Positions 24,901-34,731 of a stretch of DNA of 47,089 nt are shown piece after piece. A program made the position numbers and the translations under genes. Source of the DNA: Leucosporidium creatinivorum (Eukaryota; Basidiomycota; Microbotryomycetes; Leucosporidiales; Leucosporidiaceae); the NCBI GenBank assembly GCA_001600635.1, contig BCKL01000006.1, positions 1,014,752 to 1,061,840 of the forward strand, written 5' to 3'. Below the pieces are notes generated by a model. The model did not search any database. It was not told the DNA's origin and worked only from the letters and a program-made list of their open reading frames with translations. The stretch's first letter is position 1. Each line of letters opens with the position of its first letter.

Positions 24901-25803
24901 TCACTTCGACCTCGCCGCCGAAGCCCCCGCCTCAATCTTCGCCTGCAGCACCTCCAAGCACTCATCAAACACACTTCCTGGGACTCCAATCTTGTGCCAC
25001 ATACTAGCGAGTACGGGTCGGAACTTCTTCAGGCCTTGCCCGCCGTAGTCGAACAGCCGAGCGCTTTCGACCTTGTCCCCTGCGCCGAGCAAGCGCATGC
25101 CCTCGTGGTACACCGATGCGACGTAGCTGAGCCGTAGGAGGAGATCGTCGCCGTCTTTGTTGATCCTCTGTAGCTTCTTCTGGAAGCAAAGGCCGATCGG
25201 ACCCTCAGCGAGCGAGATGGTGGCGAAGGCGAGTAGAGAGGTCGGCATCTTTCCCTCCTCGTAGCCTGGGAAGACAGTTTTATAGCATGCGTAGCGAACC
25301 GAAGCGATTCCTGTGCCGCCTCCGAGAACGCAGAGCTCGTGGTCCGTCTGGTGGGAGCAGAGATCGTGAGCTGTTGTCGTCGCCGAGAAGCCAACCGGCG
25401 GAGAAACTCACCATGTGCTGATACCCTGGGATCATGCGCTGCACGTCGTACGACAGAGGTAGTATCGGATAGGCGGGATCTGTTGTAAAGTGATGACAAT
25501 CAGCTCGGCTCTCGTCCCGTCGAGCTCTGCACTCACTCGGATGCTTCGCCGCCCACTCAAGCTCGGCTTCGGTCGGCGGTGGAGGACAGTAGAAGTCACA
25601 GGAGCAGTGGTGCTCGTGATTGGACCAGATCTATGTTACATTAGAGCGCAAGATCAGCGACACGCACTCGCTCAGAGTGTGCGGCTCGAGCTCACCAGCC
25701 TCTGATGCTCCGGACTACAGAACGGCAGCTTCTTACAGCCCGAGCAGCGTTTGTTGGTTGTGACACCGCAGACTACGCAGTCCTTGTCCTTGAACGCTTC
25801 CAT
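24901..25803 (-). CDS. MYND zinc-finger protein (copy 1 of a head-to-head pair)
   Basis: The spliced product has about 240 residues. The N-terminus MEAFKDKDCVVCG begins a MYND finger with ligands CxxC, CSGC, FC and, across an intron, the final HxxxC of WSNHEHHC. MYND fingers bind proline-rich partners and are usually protein-protein interaction modules. The rest is a helical region with no SET domain or other domain I can name, ending IEAGASAARSK. Three introns are used, after EHQRL, after AAKHP and after GYQHM. The partner gene on the opposite strand starts only 110 bp away and has a very similar N-terminus, so the two are likely paralogues. The start is the first ATG and is matched by the paralogue. 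Confidence 0.83.
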
Positions 25804-25913
25804 CCCGAGTCGAGTTGAGCAGACGAGGTGAAGCGTAAGAGGGCAAGCTCGGAGCGAGCGATTTCGTCCCTCTTCCTTCTTCCTCTCGCTCGTTTCTCGA
25901 CTCGACTACAGGA
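25804..25913. promoter_or_regulatory. Shared 110-bp promoter of the two MYND genes
   Basis: Only 110 bp separate the two start codons, so the promoters must overlap. A CTACAG at 25906-25911, within TCGACTACAG, stands two bases before the plus-strand ATG. No counterpart faces the minus-strand gene. Confidence 0.65.
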
Positions 25914-26861
25914 ATGGAAGCTACTGCTAGGGAGTGCGCTGTGTGTCCTGCTACAACCAATCTCAAGGCCTGTTCTAGGTGCAAGGAAGCCTACTACTGC
26001 TCTACAGACCACGCCAAGCTGGTGAGTCTGAGCTGGGCCCTTTGTTCGCCCCGAGGAGAAGCTCCTCTCTCCCCACTTCGCGCTTCGCTGACCGCTCGTC
26101 TATACTTGACTACAGCTCTGGCATATTCACAAGCGCTTCTGTGGAACGGGAGTCGAGGTGTGGTACGAAGAGGACTTGAGCGAAGCCGAGCTCAGGAAGC
26201 TGGTGCCGAGCGGCGAAGATTTGGCGACGAGTGAGCTTTCGCTGGTGAGCTGCAGCCTCCGAAGCTGACCTTCCAAGGTACAGAATTGTGCTCTGGCGGT
26301 ATGAGCCTCAACGAGCGGTTCAGAAAGCTCCGACACGTCCTGCCTTTCCTTCAGCCGAGGTGAGGACCAATTTGAAACGCCCCTCGCTTGCGCCGAGAAG
26401 GAGAAAGAGCTGACCACTTGCTCCAACAGACTTTCTGGCCTTCCACCTGCCTTGACGAGTGGCAAGGCTCGCCCGCCAATCGTTCTTACGCCATCGCGGC
26501 AGCACGAACTGTTTTCGCCAGCACCAGGACTTCCGCCGACGAAACGCCGCTGGAGATGTTCGAAGTCATGCTTTCGCGCACACAAGTCAGACTCTATCAC
26601 GCCGAGCTTCCAACGAGCCCGGGGCAAACCCGCTGGCGCAACAAGTACATGCGTCAGGCGACGATTGCTTTCTGGCTGCTCGGCGAAGGCAGAGGTAGCG
26701 ACAATCGAGGCTTCCTCTTCGTTCCGCTCGCCTTCAAACGCTGGCTGAGACTGCTGGACTCGAGCTTGGAGTGGGAAGAGGTGACGAGTGCGCTGAGGAC
26801 TTGGGTCACGGACGCCGGCGACACCTTGGACGGTCAGGTCTTTCAGATTCAGTTTGGGTAG
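25914..26861 (+). CDS. MYND zinc-finger protein (copy 2 of a head-to-head pair)
   Basis: The product starts MEATARECAVCPATTNLKAC and contains a complete MYND finger: CxxC, CSRC, the YYC/H element, and WHIHKRFC after the first intron, which has a GTGAGT donor and a TTGACTACAG acceptor. The C-terminal half in the most protein-like frame contains DETPLEMFEVMLSRTQVRLY and RQATIAFWLLGEG and ends FQIQFG at 26861. The exon joining finger and C-terminal half (about 26160-26360) is uncertain. A splice at the expected site near 26275 gives one frame, while the downstream exon needs another. An acceptor near 26322, or a further small intron, would fit. The paralogue on the other strand differs completely after the finger. 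Function unknown beyond likely protein binding. Confidence 0.75.
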
Positions 26862-27206
26862 GCAGTGCACGATGAGCTCAGCTTCTCGCAACAGGATACC
26901 GTTTCTGATTCTCCGAGGGATGACACGAGAGTCTTGATGCGAAGAAAAGGTCCAGCGCCGACATCGCCGAGGCGCCTCCGAGACTGACTCCAGCGGCAGG
27001 CGGAAAATCGTCAGCAGAACAGAACCCTGCGAGCGCGCCGCATCGTCATTATAGATGTGAGAGAGGTGTGTGGCCGGTAGCGCGGCCGCTCTCTCGAGAA
27101 AACGTCGCCTCTCTCGTCTCGACCGAAGCTTGATCCCAAAAATATCGTCCTTTCAGACGCTGAACCCCTAATCCCCCTCGAAACAGCTCTAGCGACTTAT
27201 CTTGAT
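26862..27206. other. Convergent intergenic region
   Basis: 345 bp between the stop codons of MYND gene 2 and the GPI-anchored protein. It contains a short palindrome-like CG-rich patch near 27080-27110. No gene or RNA is recognised. Confidence 0.4.
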
Positions 27207-28152
27207 CTACAGCGCCAGCACCGCCGCCAACAGCGCTCCCAGCAGCCCTCCAACCGAAGTGCCGAAGCTCGAGGCCGCCGAGGCAGGTGTTGACGAAGGG
27301 GCGACCGAGGCTGAGGCTGCTGTTGGGGCCGAAGGGGCCGAGGATGATTGAGATGTGGTGGAGGATGAAGATGTGGTGGTTGATAAAGATGTGGTGCTCG
27401 TGCTGGTTGTCGAAGAGGACGTGCTCTCCACGACCGAAGTGGTCGGCGATGGCTCAGCTGAGGTCGATGTCGAGGGGACGGTCTCCGATGTAGTGGTGGA
27501 GGGAGACTCGGAGGCGGCGGAGGCAGCTGATCTGGACATCTCGGCTACGATTTGAGAGGAGATGGAGGAAGGGCTGCCTGCAAGGTAGTCGTAGTCGGTC
27601 GAGGTCGAGGGGGCGCCGTTATTGGCCGACCTGGACGGGCAGAGGACTGCGTGTGAGGTCGAGAGTGATCAGTAAGCGTCTCGACACCATGCTAGCTCCA
27701 AGCCGAGGGCTCACCTCGCCTGATACTCTGGATCGTCGGCGCTGTCGCCGGATCCTGCTCGACACACTTGACGCAGGGTTCCAGCTTGGCCCAAAACGAG
27801 TCCGAGCAAGCACAATCTTCCTCCTTGCTCTTCACTGAACCAGTGTAGCAGGCCTGTGTAGAGTATCGGCGAGTCAGCTCGGTTCGGCGATTCCGGCGAC
27901 GACGGAGGAGGGAGCTGAGCTCACATTCTGCTGGTCGAGGAAAGGCTGGCATGTAGGAACACAGCTGTTGGGGAAAGCTTGACCCGAAATGATGGTGTAG
28001 TCACCTTGATACTCCGTCGTCTGTGCTCGTACAGAGGCGGCAGCGGCGACTGTTTGGAGAGGAAAGAAGGGGGGTCAACAAGCGGATCCCGTGAGGGTGC
28101 AGATTGAGAAGAGCTGACCCAGGAGAGCAGGAAGAGCAGAAGAGAGGTGCAT
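27207..28152 (-). CDS. Secreted cysteine-rich, serine-rich GPI-anchored protein (CFEM-like)
   Basis: The start MHLSSALPALLG (28150-28152) plus the next exon VAAAASVRAQ make a short signal peptide with an Ala-x-Ala-like end. A cysteine-rich domain follows with the pattern CVPTC ... AC ... DCAC ... CVKC, then one more Cys in VLCPS. This resembles CFEM or related fungal cysteine-rich wall modules, but the spacing does not fully match CFEM. The C-terminal half is a Ser/Thr-rich stalk, likely O-glycosylated, and ends in a hydrophobic GPI-attachment tail (SVGGLLGALLAAVLAL). Three introns are used. It probably sits in the plasma membrane or wall. The first part of this gene is duplicated, inverted, at 46747-47089. 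Possible roles such as haem binding or adhesion are not shown by the sequence. Confidence 0.82.
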
Positions 28153-28504
28153 GATGAGTCGCTGTCGACGAGGAAGCAGAGAAAGAGCGAGAAAGGCGAA
28201 GGGCAAGGAGGAAGAGCACCGCTCGCTGGACCCGGCGCTTCGGGAGAAGTGATCGAGCTGGGGCCGAGGAATGTCGGGATGTATGCTGTAGGGCAGTAGG
28301 AGTCACCACGAGCATCCATTGCAGATTTGCATCTTGCTCCTCGGTATGCCAGCCCAGCGAGAAGCTGAGCGCCGAAGCTGGTTCTCTCCCGCCGAACTTC
28401 CTTCGCCGAGCTGCTTGAGGTCGCATTTTTGCAGAGCGGTTCGAGGGAGGAGTGAATCAATGTACAACGCCAAACGAGTCTTCCCGTTCCTACTGCTGAT
28501 TCCC
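28153..28504 (-). promoter_or_regulatory. Upstream region of the GPI-anchored protein gene
   Basis: 352 bp between the LRR gene stop and the GPI-protein start. It has one CTACAG in the sense direction (28283-28288). It is part of the duplicated arm and contains one of the two bases that differ between the arms (28264). No coding feature. Confidence 0.5.
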
Positions 28505-30796
28505 CTAGCTCCCACCCTTCATGGTGCTCAGCCGCTGAGGCCTCCTCCTCAACCATCTCATCACCCGCTCTCCCTCCTCGAATTGCTCTGTCTCGCCCCC
28601 AGCCCCCACCAAATACTCACCCTTCACCCTCCTCTCCTCCTCGCACCCTACACACGCGCACTCCTTCCCGAGCCGCTCCCGATCTTCCCCCGCCGAGCCC
28701 TCTCCCTCCTCGCCGAGCAATCCCAAATGCCCCACCGCGCACCTTGTACAGAACCGGTGATGCCTCACGTCGCCAACTACGAGCGTAGTGAGCTCAGTAC
28801 CTCGACCGTAGAGTGCAAGGAGCACTCGCTCCTCGGTCGTTAGATGGTGAGGCTGGGGGCGAGAGGGCGAGGAGGATTGCGATGAGGGTGGAGGGCGGAT
28901 CTGGGTGGGTAGGTTGACGCCGGGTGAGAGGAAATGGATGCGTTCGTAGAGAGGTGGGAGGTGGAGGGAGATGGGGTTGAGAACCGGGCTCGGCGCGGCT
29001 GAGAGTGGGGAGGAAGAGCATGGAAAGGCGAAGGTGGGGAGAGGCGAGATGAAGCTGTGGCAGGAGGCGCAGGTGTAGGACTTGGTAAGCGCCTGATGAA
29101 GATGCGGAGGAAGGTCGTCGGAGAGGGTGCTGGCCGCCTGTGATGGTGGCGAAGAAGAGGACATGGGCTCCTTGGCGATCGTCGATTTCGGCGCTGAAGC
29201 GGCTGCGAGCAGTTCCTCATTCTCCTCCTCCGCTCGTAGCTCCGCCTGAATGACCTGCAAAGTGATCTCCACCAACGTCGGCGCCTCCCTTCCCTCACCC
29301 TTCCCTCCTTGTCGCTGCTCGGCTCCACCTACTCCCTCCAACACTCTTCCCTCGCTCCACCTCGCCATCCTCGCCCGCACCACCTGCGCCACCTCTCTCG
29401 TATTCCCTCTCACTGGTCCCTTCTGCTCCACCCCAGCAGCTTCCAGCCACGCCTGCTCGCTCTGCAGCCCTCGCACTCGTGGCAGCTTCGTTCTCCCTGA
29501 ACGAGCGAGCTGATTCCCGTTGAGCTTCAGTCGCCGGAGGTGCGAGAATTGGGCGATGGAAGGTGATAGGAGGCGGAAGGAGTTCTGAGAGAGGGAGAGC
29601 GTTTCGAGGCCGGGGAGGAGGAGCGGGAGGGTCGGAGGAAGGGCTGCGAGGAGTCGGAGGTCAACAAAAGTGCAACGAGCGAGCGCCGAGGTGGCTACGA
29701 CGCCAGCGCGAAGCAGCGACGGGAGAAGACACCTCACTCACTCGTGAGCCGATTCCTGGAGAGGTCGAGGGAGCGAACCGAGAGGAGGATCGACCGTGCT
29801 GTCGCTCGCTCTTCGGCGAAGCCTTCGAACGAGAGGTACCACTCCAGGACCTCCTCTGCACGGTGCAGGACTTCGAGCCGAGCGAAGTCGCTGAAGGTGA
29901 GGTTGAGGTTGGTGAGAGCAAGACGTGGAAGGGACGAAGGAAGAAGGAGCGATTCGAGGGAGGTGAGGAAGGAGGTCGTAGCGGTTCGGAGTGCGAGAGG
30001 TGGGTGGAAGAAGGCGGGCGGAGGGTTCTGCAGGGAGGTGAGGTGAGCGAGCGTGTCGGTAGACAGGCAGTGAGCTACGCACGGCGGCGACCAGCTCTCG
30101 AACAGCGCCGACCCATTCCAGCTCTCCCCCATCTTTTGCTTTCCCCTTGCCCTTCTCGTCGCCCAGACCCAGCCATCGCTGCCTTAGTCCCACCAACGCC
30201 CTCGCCTCCTCCTTCTTCAATCCCCGTCTCCACTCTTTCGACCCTTTCTCCTCCTCGCCGAGCATAACCTCCAAGTCCCGGCTCAATCGCTCGAGGATGG
30301 GGATGAAGACGCCCAGGCTGGCCAACTCGGTAATAGAGGTAGGTAGCGACGTCGACAGCGATTTGAGGGATGTTGCGAGCGAGTCGAAGGACGGCGAAGG
30401 CGACGAGAGGGCCTGCCGAACTCGGAGAAGGGCGAGGGACAGCTTGAGATGCGAGTGGGCTGGTCCTGATGAAGCTGAAAGGGTGGACCGTGCGCTCGGT
30501 GCTTGGCCTGCTCCCTGTATCCTTCTCATCAGCCCGCTAGTCCGCTCCAATCCCCCACCGCCCAAGCTGCCATCGGAATCTGTGCTCTCTTCGTCTGAAT
30601 CGGATGTGTCGTCGTCTTCATCATCCTCCGAAGTAGAGAAAGAGCCTGTTGATGGGTACGAGGAAGAAGCTGTACCGCTGCTGCTGCTGGACGAGCTGGA
30701 ACGGCGCCGGCGGAGACGAGGAGGAGCGCGATGAGTGCGGCGAGGCGGGAAGAAAGCCGAAGGAGCGNAAGAGGATGTGATGGGCGTCGAGGTCAT
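28505..30796 (-). CDS. Leucine-rich-repeat protein with cysteine-rich C-terminus, copy A
   Basis: The product (about 710 residues) starts MTSTPITSS and has an early serine/acidic low-complexity region. A helical part follows, then leucine-rich repeats such as LALTNLNLTFSDFARLEVL, VRSLDLSRNRLTTLP, LETLSLSQNSFRLL and LRRLKLNGNQL. The C-terminal 200 residues contain paired cysteines (TCASCHSF; HRFCTRCAVGH; CACVGCEEE) that could bind zinc. Two introns are needed, the first about 56 bp with a GTGCGT donor after ELVAA, the second just after NRLT. One base is undetermined (N at 30768, in the eleventh codon). The start is supported by CTACAG three bases upstream and by the identical second copy. I do not recognise a named homologue; an adaptor role in signalling or ubiquitination would be a guess. 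Confidence 0.83.
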
Positions 30797-30971
30797 CCGC
30801 TGTAGGCCATTGGGCGCTTCACAGGAAGCTGTAGCGGATTTGAGCAAGCGAACAGCGGCGATTCGGCGGGAGGGCAACCTTGACCGTCTCGCAGCCAGCG
30901 AAACAGCTCAGCTTCCCGCCCTCATTCGCTTCCCCGAGTCTCGACTCTCGTACAGCAAGATCAACCAGCAA
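30797..30971. promoter_or_regulatory. Divergent promoter of LRR gene and DUF2433-like gene, copy A
   Basis: 175 bp between the two start codons. On the LRR strand CTACAG occurs at 30800-30805 (three bases before the ATG) and 30829-30834. The plus-strand gene has only a GTACAG near 30951. An identical copy lies at 43928-44102. Confidence 0.6.
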
Positions 30972-33900
30972 ATGGCTAGCACAGCTCCTCCTTCCAGTTC
31001 GGCTGCTGCTGCAGCTGCACCTCAGTCGACTACACCTCTCGCTCAACCTGTCGACTCGCATTCGAACCGCGTCGATGTCATCAATTCGGCCGGGGGAAGG
31101 ATCCTCTGCGTCAGCGATATTAGGGGTGAGTTCTTGCAGTGAATCAGCGGTCTGCTACAGCTTCAAAGTGGTCCGAACGAGGGCCAACTCGGCAGGAAAC
31201 GAGAGGGAACCGTGCTCTGTGGGAAAGCAGGCGATTGAGGCGGGCTAGAAGGCTACAGAGAGTCGGCAGGGGTAGCTGGTGCTCTGGGGGAGTGCTGGCT
31301 GCTCTTTCTCGAGGCTCTCGACCGGCTACAGCCAGCTTCGGGCCGCTCCAGCTGGGAGGTTCGACCGCCTGCAGGCTGTAGAGCTGGAGCAGCCGGCGAG
31401 ACGAGGCTTTGCGGTCAGGCGGTGGGAGTGTATTATTGCGTCCTGAGCGCTGCCCCCTCATTCTTCTGGTAGCTCGCTGAGGAAGCAGCGCCGCATCGCG
31501 CTGGACGACGACGACGCGCTGTGTGGTCGACTTTCAAGCATCGTAGAGCGCGTCGAAGCAGCGAGGGACAGCCAGGGGGAGGGTAGAGTGCGCCGTACAT
31601 CTCCACTGAGCTGTCTTGTTGCCTCTGTCTGCGAGGGCTCCCCCTTTGCACGCGACTCACTCCCAGGTCTTTCGCTCGGCTCGGACAGGACTCGCCGTAT
31701 CAATGTGGCATAGCGCTGTACCAGAGGACTATTGCTGACCAGCTGTACACTCCCTCCTCCTCTGACCACCCGCAGGAGCCATCTCGACTCTCAACACGCT
31801 CGCCGCCGAGCACAATGCTGTCGCTATCATCCACAGCGGCGACTTTGGGTTCTACGGTCCGTCGCCTTTTGTCACATCATCATTTGCGCTCTCCTGCTGA
31901 CGCTGTACACCAACAGAGCCCTCCTCGCTCGCCTCCATCTCGGACCGCACCCTCCGTCATCTCGTCCAGTACTCCTCCCTAATCACCCCCCAATTCCGCT
32001 CGCAACTTCTCGCACCGAACGTCTCTCCTCTGCAACTTCGCGAACTCCTCGCTCGTGGACCCAACCCCAAGGCGCCCGCCTCGGACGACTTCTTCGGCCT
32101 CTCCGAGTTCCCCAAACTCCTCTCGGGCGACCTTGTCCTCAACGTCCCCGTCTACACCGTCTGGGGAGCATGCGAGGACGTCGCCATCCTCGAGAAGATC
32201 CGATTGGCAGCTCCCTCCCTCCTCAACGTCCCTTCCGACCCATCCGTCGTTCCCCCTCCTCCCGCACCGCCAGCCAACGGCACTCGAACCACTTCGGGCT
32301 ACTCGATTCCCAACCTCACGGTGCTGGACGAAGCGACGACGAGGGTTCTGGTCATTGGAGGAGTTCGGTTGAGGCTGTTTGGATTGGGAGGAGCGGTCGT
32401 CAGCCACAAGTTGTTCGACAACGGAACGGGAACAGCGACCATCGCTGGAGGTGGAGGAACGATGTGGACGACGGTTCTGCAGATTGGAGAGCTCGTTGAT
32501 ACCGCACAGAAGGTGAGTTCGGTGCTCGCCGCTGCTTTTGGCCTTCTCCCACGCTCGCTCGGCGAGAGGGAGGGCTCAGAGGAAGCTCAACACGAAGTAC
32601 AACGCTAACGTCTCCGCTTCCAGGTCTACGATCCCACGGAGACCCGCCTGCTGCTCACCCACGCCTCGCCCGGGCGCGAGGGCCTTCTCTCGCAACTCTG
32701 CCTCGTCCTCAAAGCCGACCTCACCCTATCCGCCGGCCTGCACTTCCGCTACGGAGTCAGCTACAACGAGTTCTCGGTGCAGCATGATCCCGAGGCGTTC
32801 AGGGGCAAGCTGGAGGCGGCGAGGAAGGGATTCAACGAGGTTTGGGAGACGGTCAAGGGACAGGTCGAGGGTGTCGTCGAGTGAGCTTCGATCTTTGTCA
32901 TCCGAGCCTCATGCGGAGCTGACCTTCTCTCCCGCCAACAGCGCCAACCAAAAGGCTCTCCTCGAGAACGCTCTCGCCGTGGCCAACCGAGTACCGGCTG
33001 CGCCCGCTGCCGGGGGCCAGGCAATTGAGGAGAGTGCGTGGAAGAACTGCTGGAACTGGTGAGTCGCTCTCCCTTCGATCTGAACGGAGTGTCGTGCTGA
33101 CCCTTCTCGCCCTGCGCAGGAACCTGCCTGACGCCGCTTTCGGTAGCCTCGTCCTCGACGTGCGCGACGGAAGGGTCGGTAGCGAGATGAAGAGTCAAGG
33201 TGGGTCCTGCTGCTGCGCTTTCACCAGTCGCAATCGCTCACCCTTCGTGTCTCGTGTTCGAAAGGCTTCAACTTTGCCTACCGCGCCAACAACGCTCGGC
33301 CGACCCCTCCTCCCGCTGCTCCTGCCGCTGCGCCTTCCACCACAACCTCGGCTTCTCGCTCCACCGCTCCCAACACCAACGGCCCCATCACCATCGCCGC
33401 CCCCGTCCCTATCAAGCCCGTTGCGCCTTCCCTCCCTTCGCAACAGCCCCAAGTCCCTCAACAGCAGCCTCAAGCTCCCTCCTCGCGTTTCCCCGGCGCC
33501 AACGGACCTCCCGCTGGACCTGGTGGATTCCGTGGCCCTGGGTCTCGTGGAGCAGGACAGCAAAACCCTCACTTGAGGCAGCCTTCGGGACCTCCTCCTC
33601 ACCACGGCCAGGCGCCGACGGGACCGAGGGGACACGCTCAGGGAGGCAGGTTCAGCGGTGGATGGGGAAGCGGAGGGAGCGCCAGTGGAGGCGAGGGAGG
33701 CAAGGGAGGCAACAAGAGGAATGCAGGCTCGCCGAGGGCTGGCTCGCCTGCCCCAGCCTCCTCTCCCGCCGCCGAGAAGAAGGATGAGAACAAGAAGCCC
33801 GCCGCTCCTCTCGCCGCTTCGCTCGCTGCTTCCCTCCCTCTTCCTGGTTCGGACAACGAAGGCGCAGCGCCGACCGTCAAGGCCGACGCCAAGGACGCTC

Positions 33901-34331
33901 AGACCAACTCTTCCGCCTCTGCCATCGCAGCCGACAACGCTACCACCGCTCCTACCACCAACTCTCGTCCTCCTTCGACTCGCGGACCTCGTCAGCCGAG
34001 GAACAACACCAAGGACTCGGTGGCGACGTCTGGCACCGAGGCCGCTGCTGCTGGGGAGAGCTCGGGAGGCGAGGCTCTCGCGTCGCCTGTCTCTGGCGCG
34101 CCTTCGCCGTTCGGCGGAAGGGGTCGTGGACGGGGACGTGGAGGTCGCGGAAGGGGAGGAGAGTTTGCGGGAGCGTCGAGGGGGCCGAGGGGAAGGGGAG
34201 GCAAGGGCGCTGAGGGCGCTGCTGCTGGAGGAGAAGGTGGGGAGGGAGCTGCCTCGAAGGCCGAGGGGGGGGCGACTACTCCTGGAGGCGGAGAGAGTAG
34301 GAAGGCCGGCGCGAACGGAGGTGGTTGGTGA
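30972..34331 (+). CDS. DUF2433-like protein: metallophosphatase-type N-terminus and RGG-rich C-terminus
   Basis: The spliced product is about 780 residues. Exon 1 (30972-31125) encodes a disordered start and then RILCVSDIRG. Across a 650-bp intron (31126-31775) it continues AISTLNTLAAEHNAVAIIHSGDFGFY, the Dx(H/R)G...GD core of a calcineurin-like phosphatase fold. Further on come TVWGACED, LLLTHASPGREGLL and GLHFRYGVSYNEF. The C-terminal 350 residues are rich in Gly, Pro, Gln and Arg with RGG/RGRG clusters, typical of RNA-binding tails. The arrangement fits the fungal DUF2433 family, whose biochemical role is not established. The first metal-site position is Arg rather than His (DIRG), which may reduce or remove catalysis. 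Exon 1 and part of intron 1 are duplicated at 43467-43927. Confidence 0.8.
31126..31775 (+). other. Unusually long first intron of the DUF2433-like gene
   Basis: The intron is 650 bp, while other introns here are mostly 50-220 bp. Donor GTGAGT and a CTGAC branch site before CCGCAG at the end are canonical. It contains several CTACAG/CTGTAG hexamers. Its first 307 bp belong to the inverted arm. The remainder resembles 43150-43466 (reverse complement) in a diverged way, including GACGACGCGCTG and GCATCGTRGAGCG. Confidence 0.75.
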
Positions 34332-34731
34332 TAGAGATAATCCGTAGCTTTCCCTCCTACCAGCATTCCCCTCCTATCGTTCTACACTCGCAAAAGAGCT
34401 TTCCCTTTCTAATCAGTCCATGCCGCTCGGGGTTTCCGAAAGCTGAGAGCGGGCGCCGAGCAAAGTGAGACGGCTTAGATGAGACTCAGGCGAGCTCCGC
34501 TCCTACAGAAGTATATATAGCGAAGCTCTGTCAGCTTGAACGACATCTTAAAGCGACTTAGATTGGCTGAGCTCGAAGGTCGGCGATGCGCAGCGAGTCT
34601 CTCTTCCGCTCGCGCTGTATCCTCTCAACCTTGCCTACAGGTCGCGCGTAATCCTAACAATTCCTTGAATCTTTACAAACCGCCCTACAGCACTACATTC
34701 CACCTCTGCCCCGCCAAGCCACCTCGGCGCT
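34332..34731 (+). other. Convergent intergenic region with promoter-like signals
   Basis: 400 bp lie between two stop codons (DUF2433-like plus, peptidase minus), so no promoter is expected. Yet it has TATATATA at 34512-34519 and plus-strand CTACAG at 34503, 34635 and 34685. No tRNA or known snRNA signature and no convincing frame is seen. A non-coding or antisense transcript is possible. Confidence 0.4.

Larger units (their letters stand above)
27810..31432 (+). repeat. Left arm of large inverted duplication (at least 3,623 bp)
   Basis: This segment is the reverse complement of 43467-47089; position x pairs with 74,899-x. Comparing both copies I find two substitutions, at 28264/46635 and 31184/43715, and an N at 30768 where the other copy supports T. 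It holds the 5' part of the GPI-protein gene, the whole LRR gene, and exon 1 plus 307 bp of intron 1 of the DUF2433-like gene. The outer limit is unknown because the partner is cut by the window end. Confidence 0.97.

Noticed and set aside
27207-28152. True CFEM domain
   Set aside because: There are about eight cysteines, but spacing and the usual conserved aspartate do not match well, so only CFEM-like is claimed.
31126-31775. Possible transposon or retroelement as the source of the inverted arms
   Set aside because: No transposase or reverse transcriptase sequence, terminal repeats or target-site duplications were seen; the arms hold ordinary host genes.
34500-34700. tRNA or small nuclear RNA gene in the convergent gap
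   Set aside because: No box A/box B pair, cloverleaf or U6-like sequence was found; only promoter-like motifs are present.
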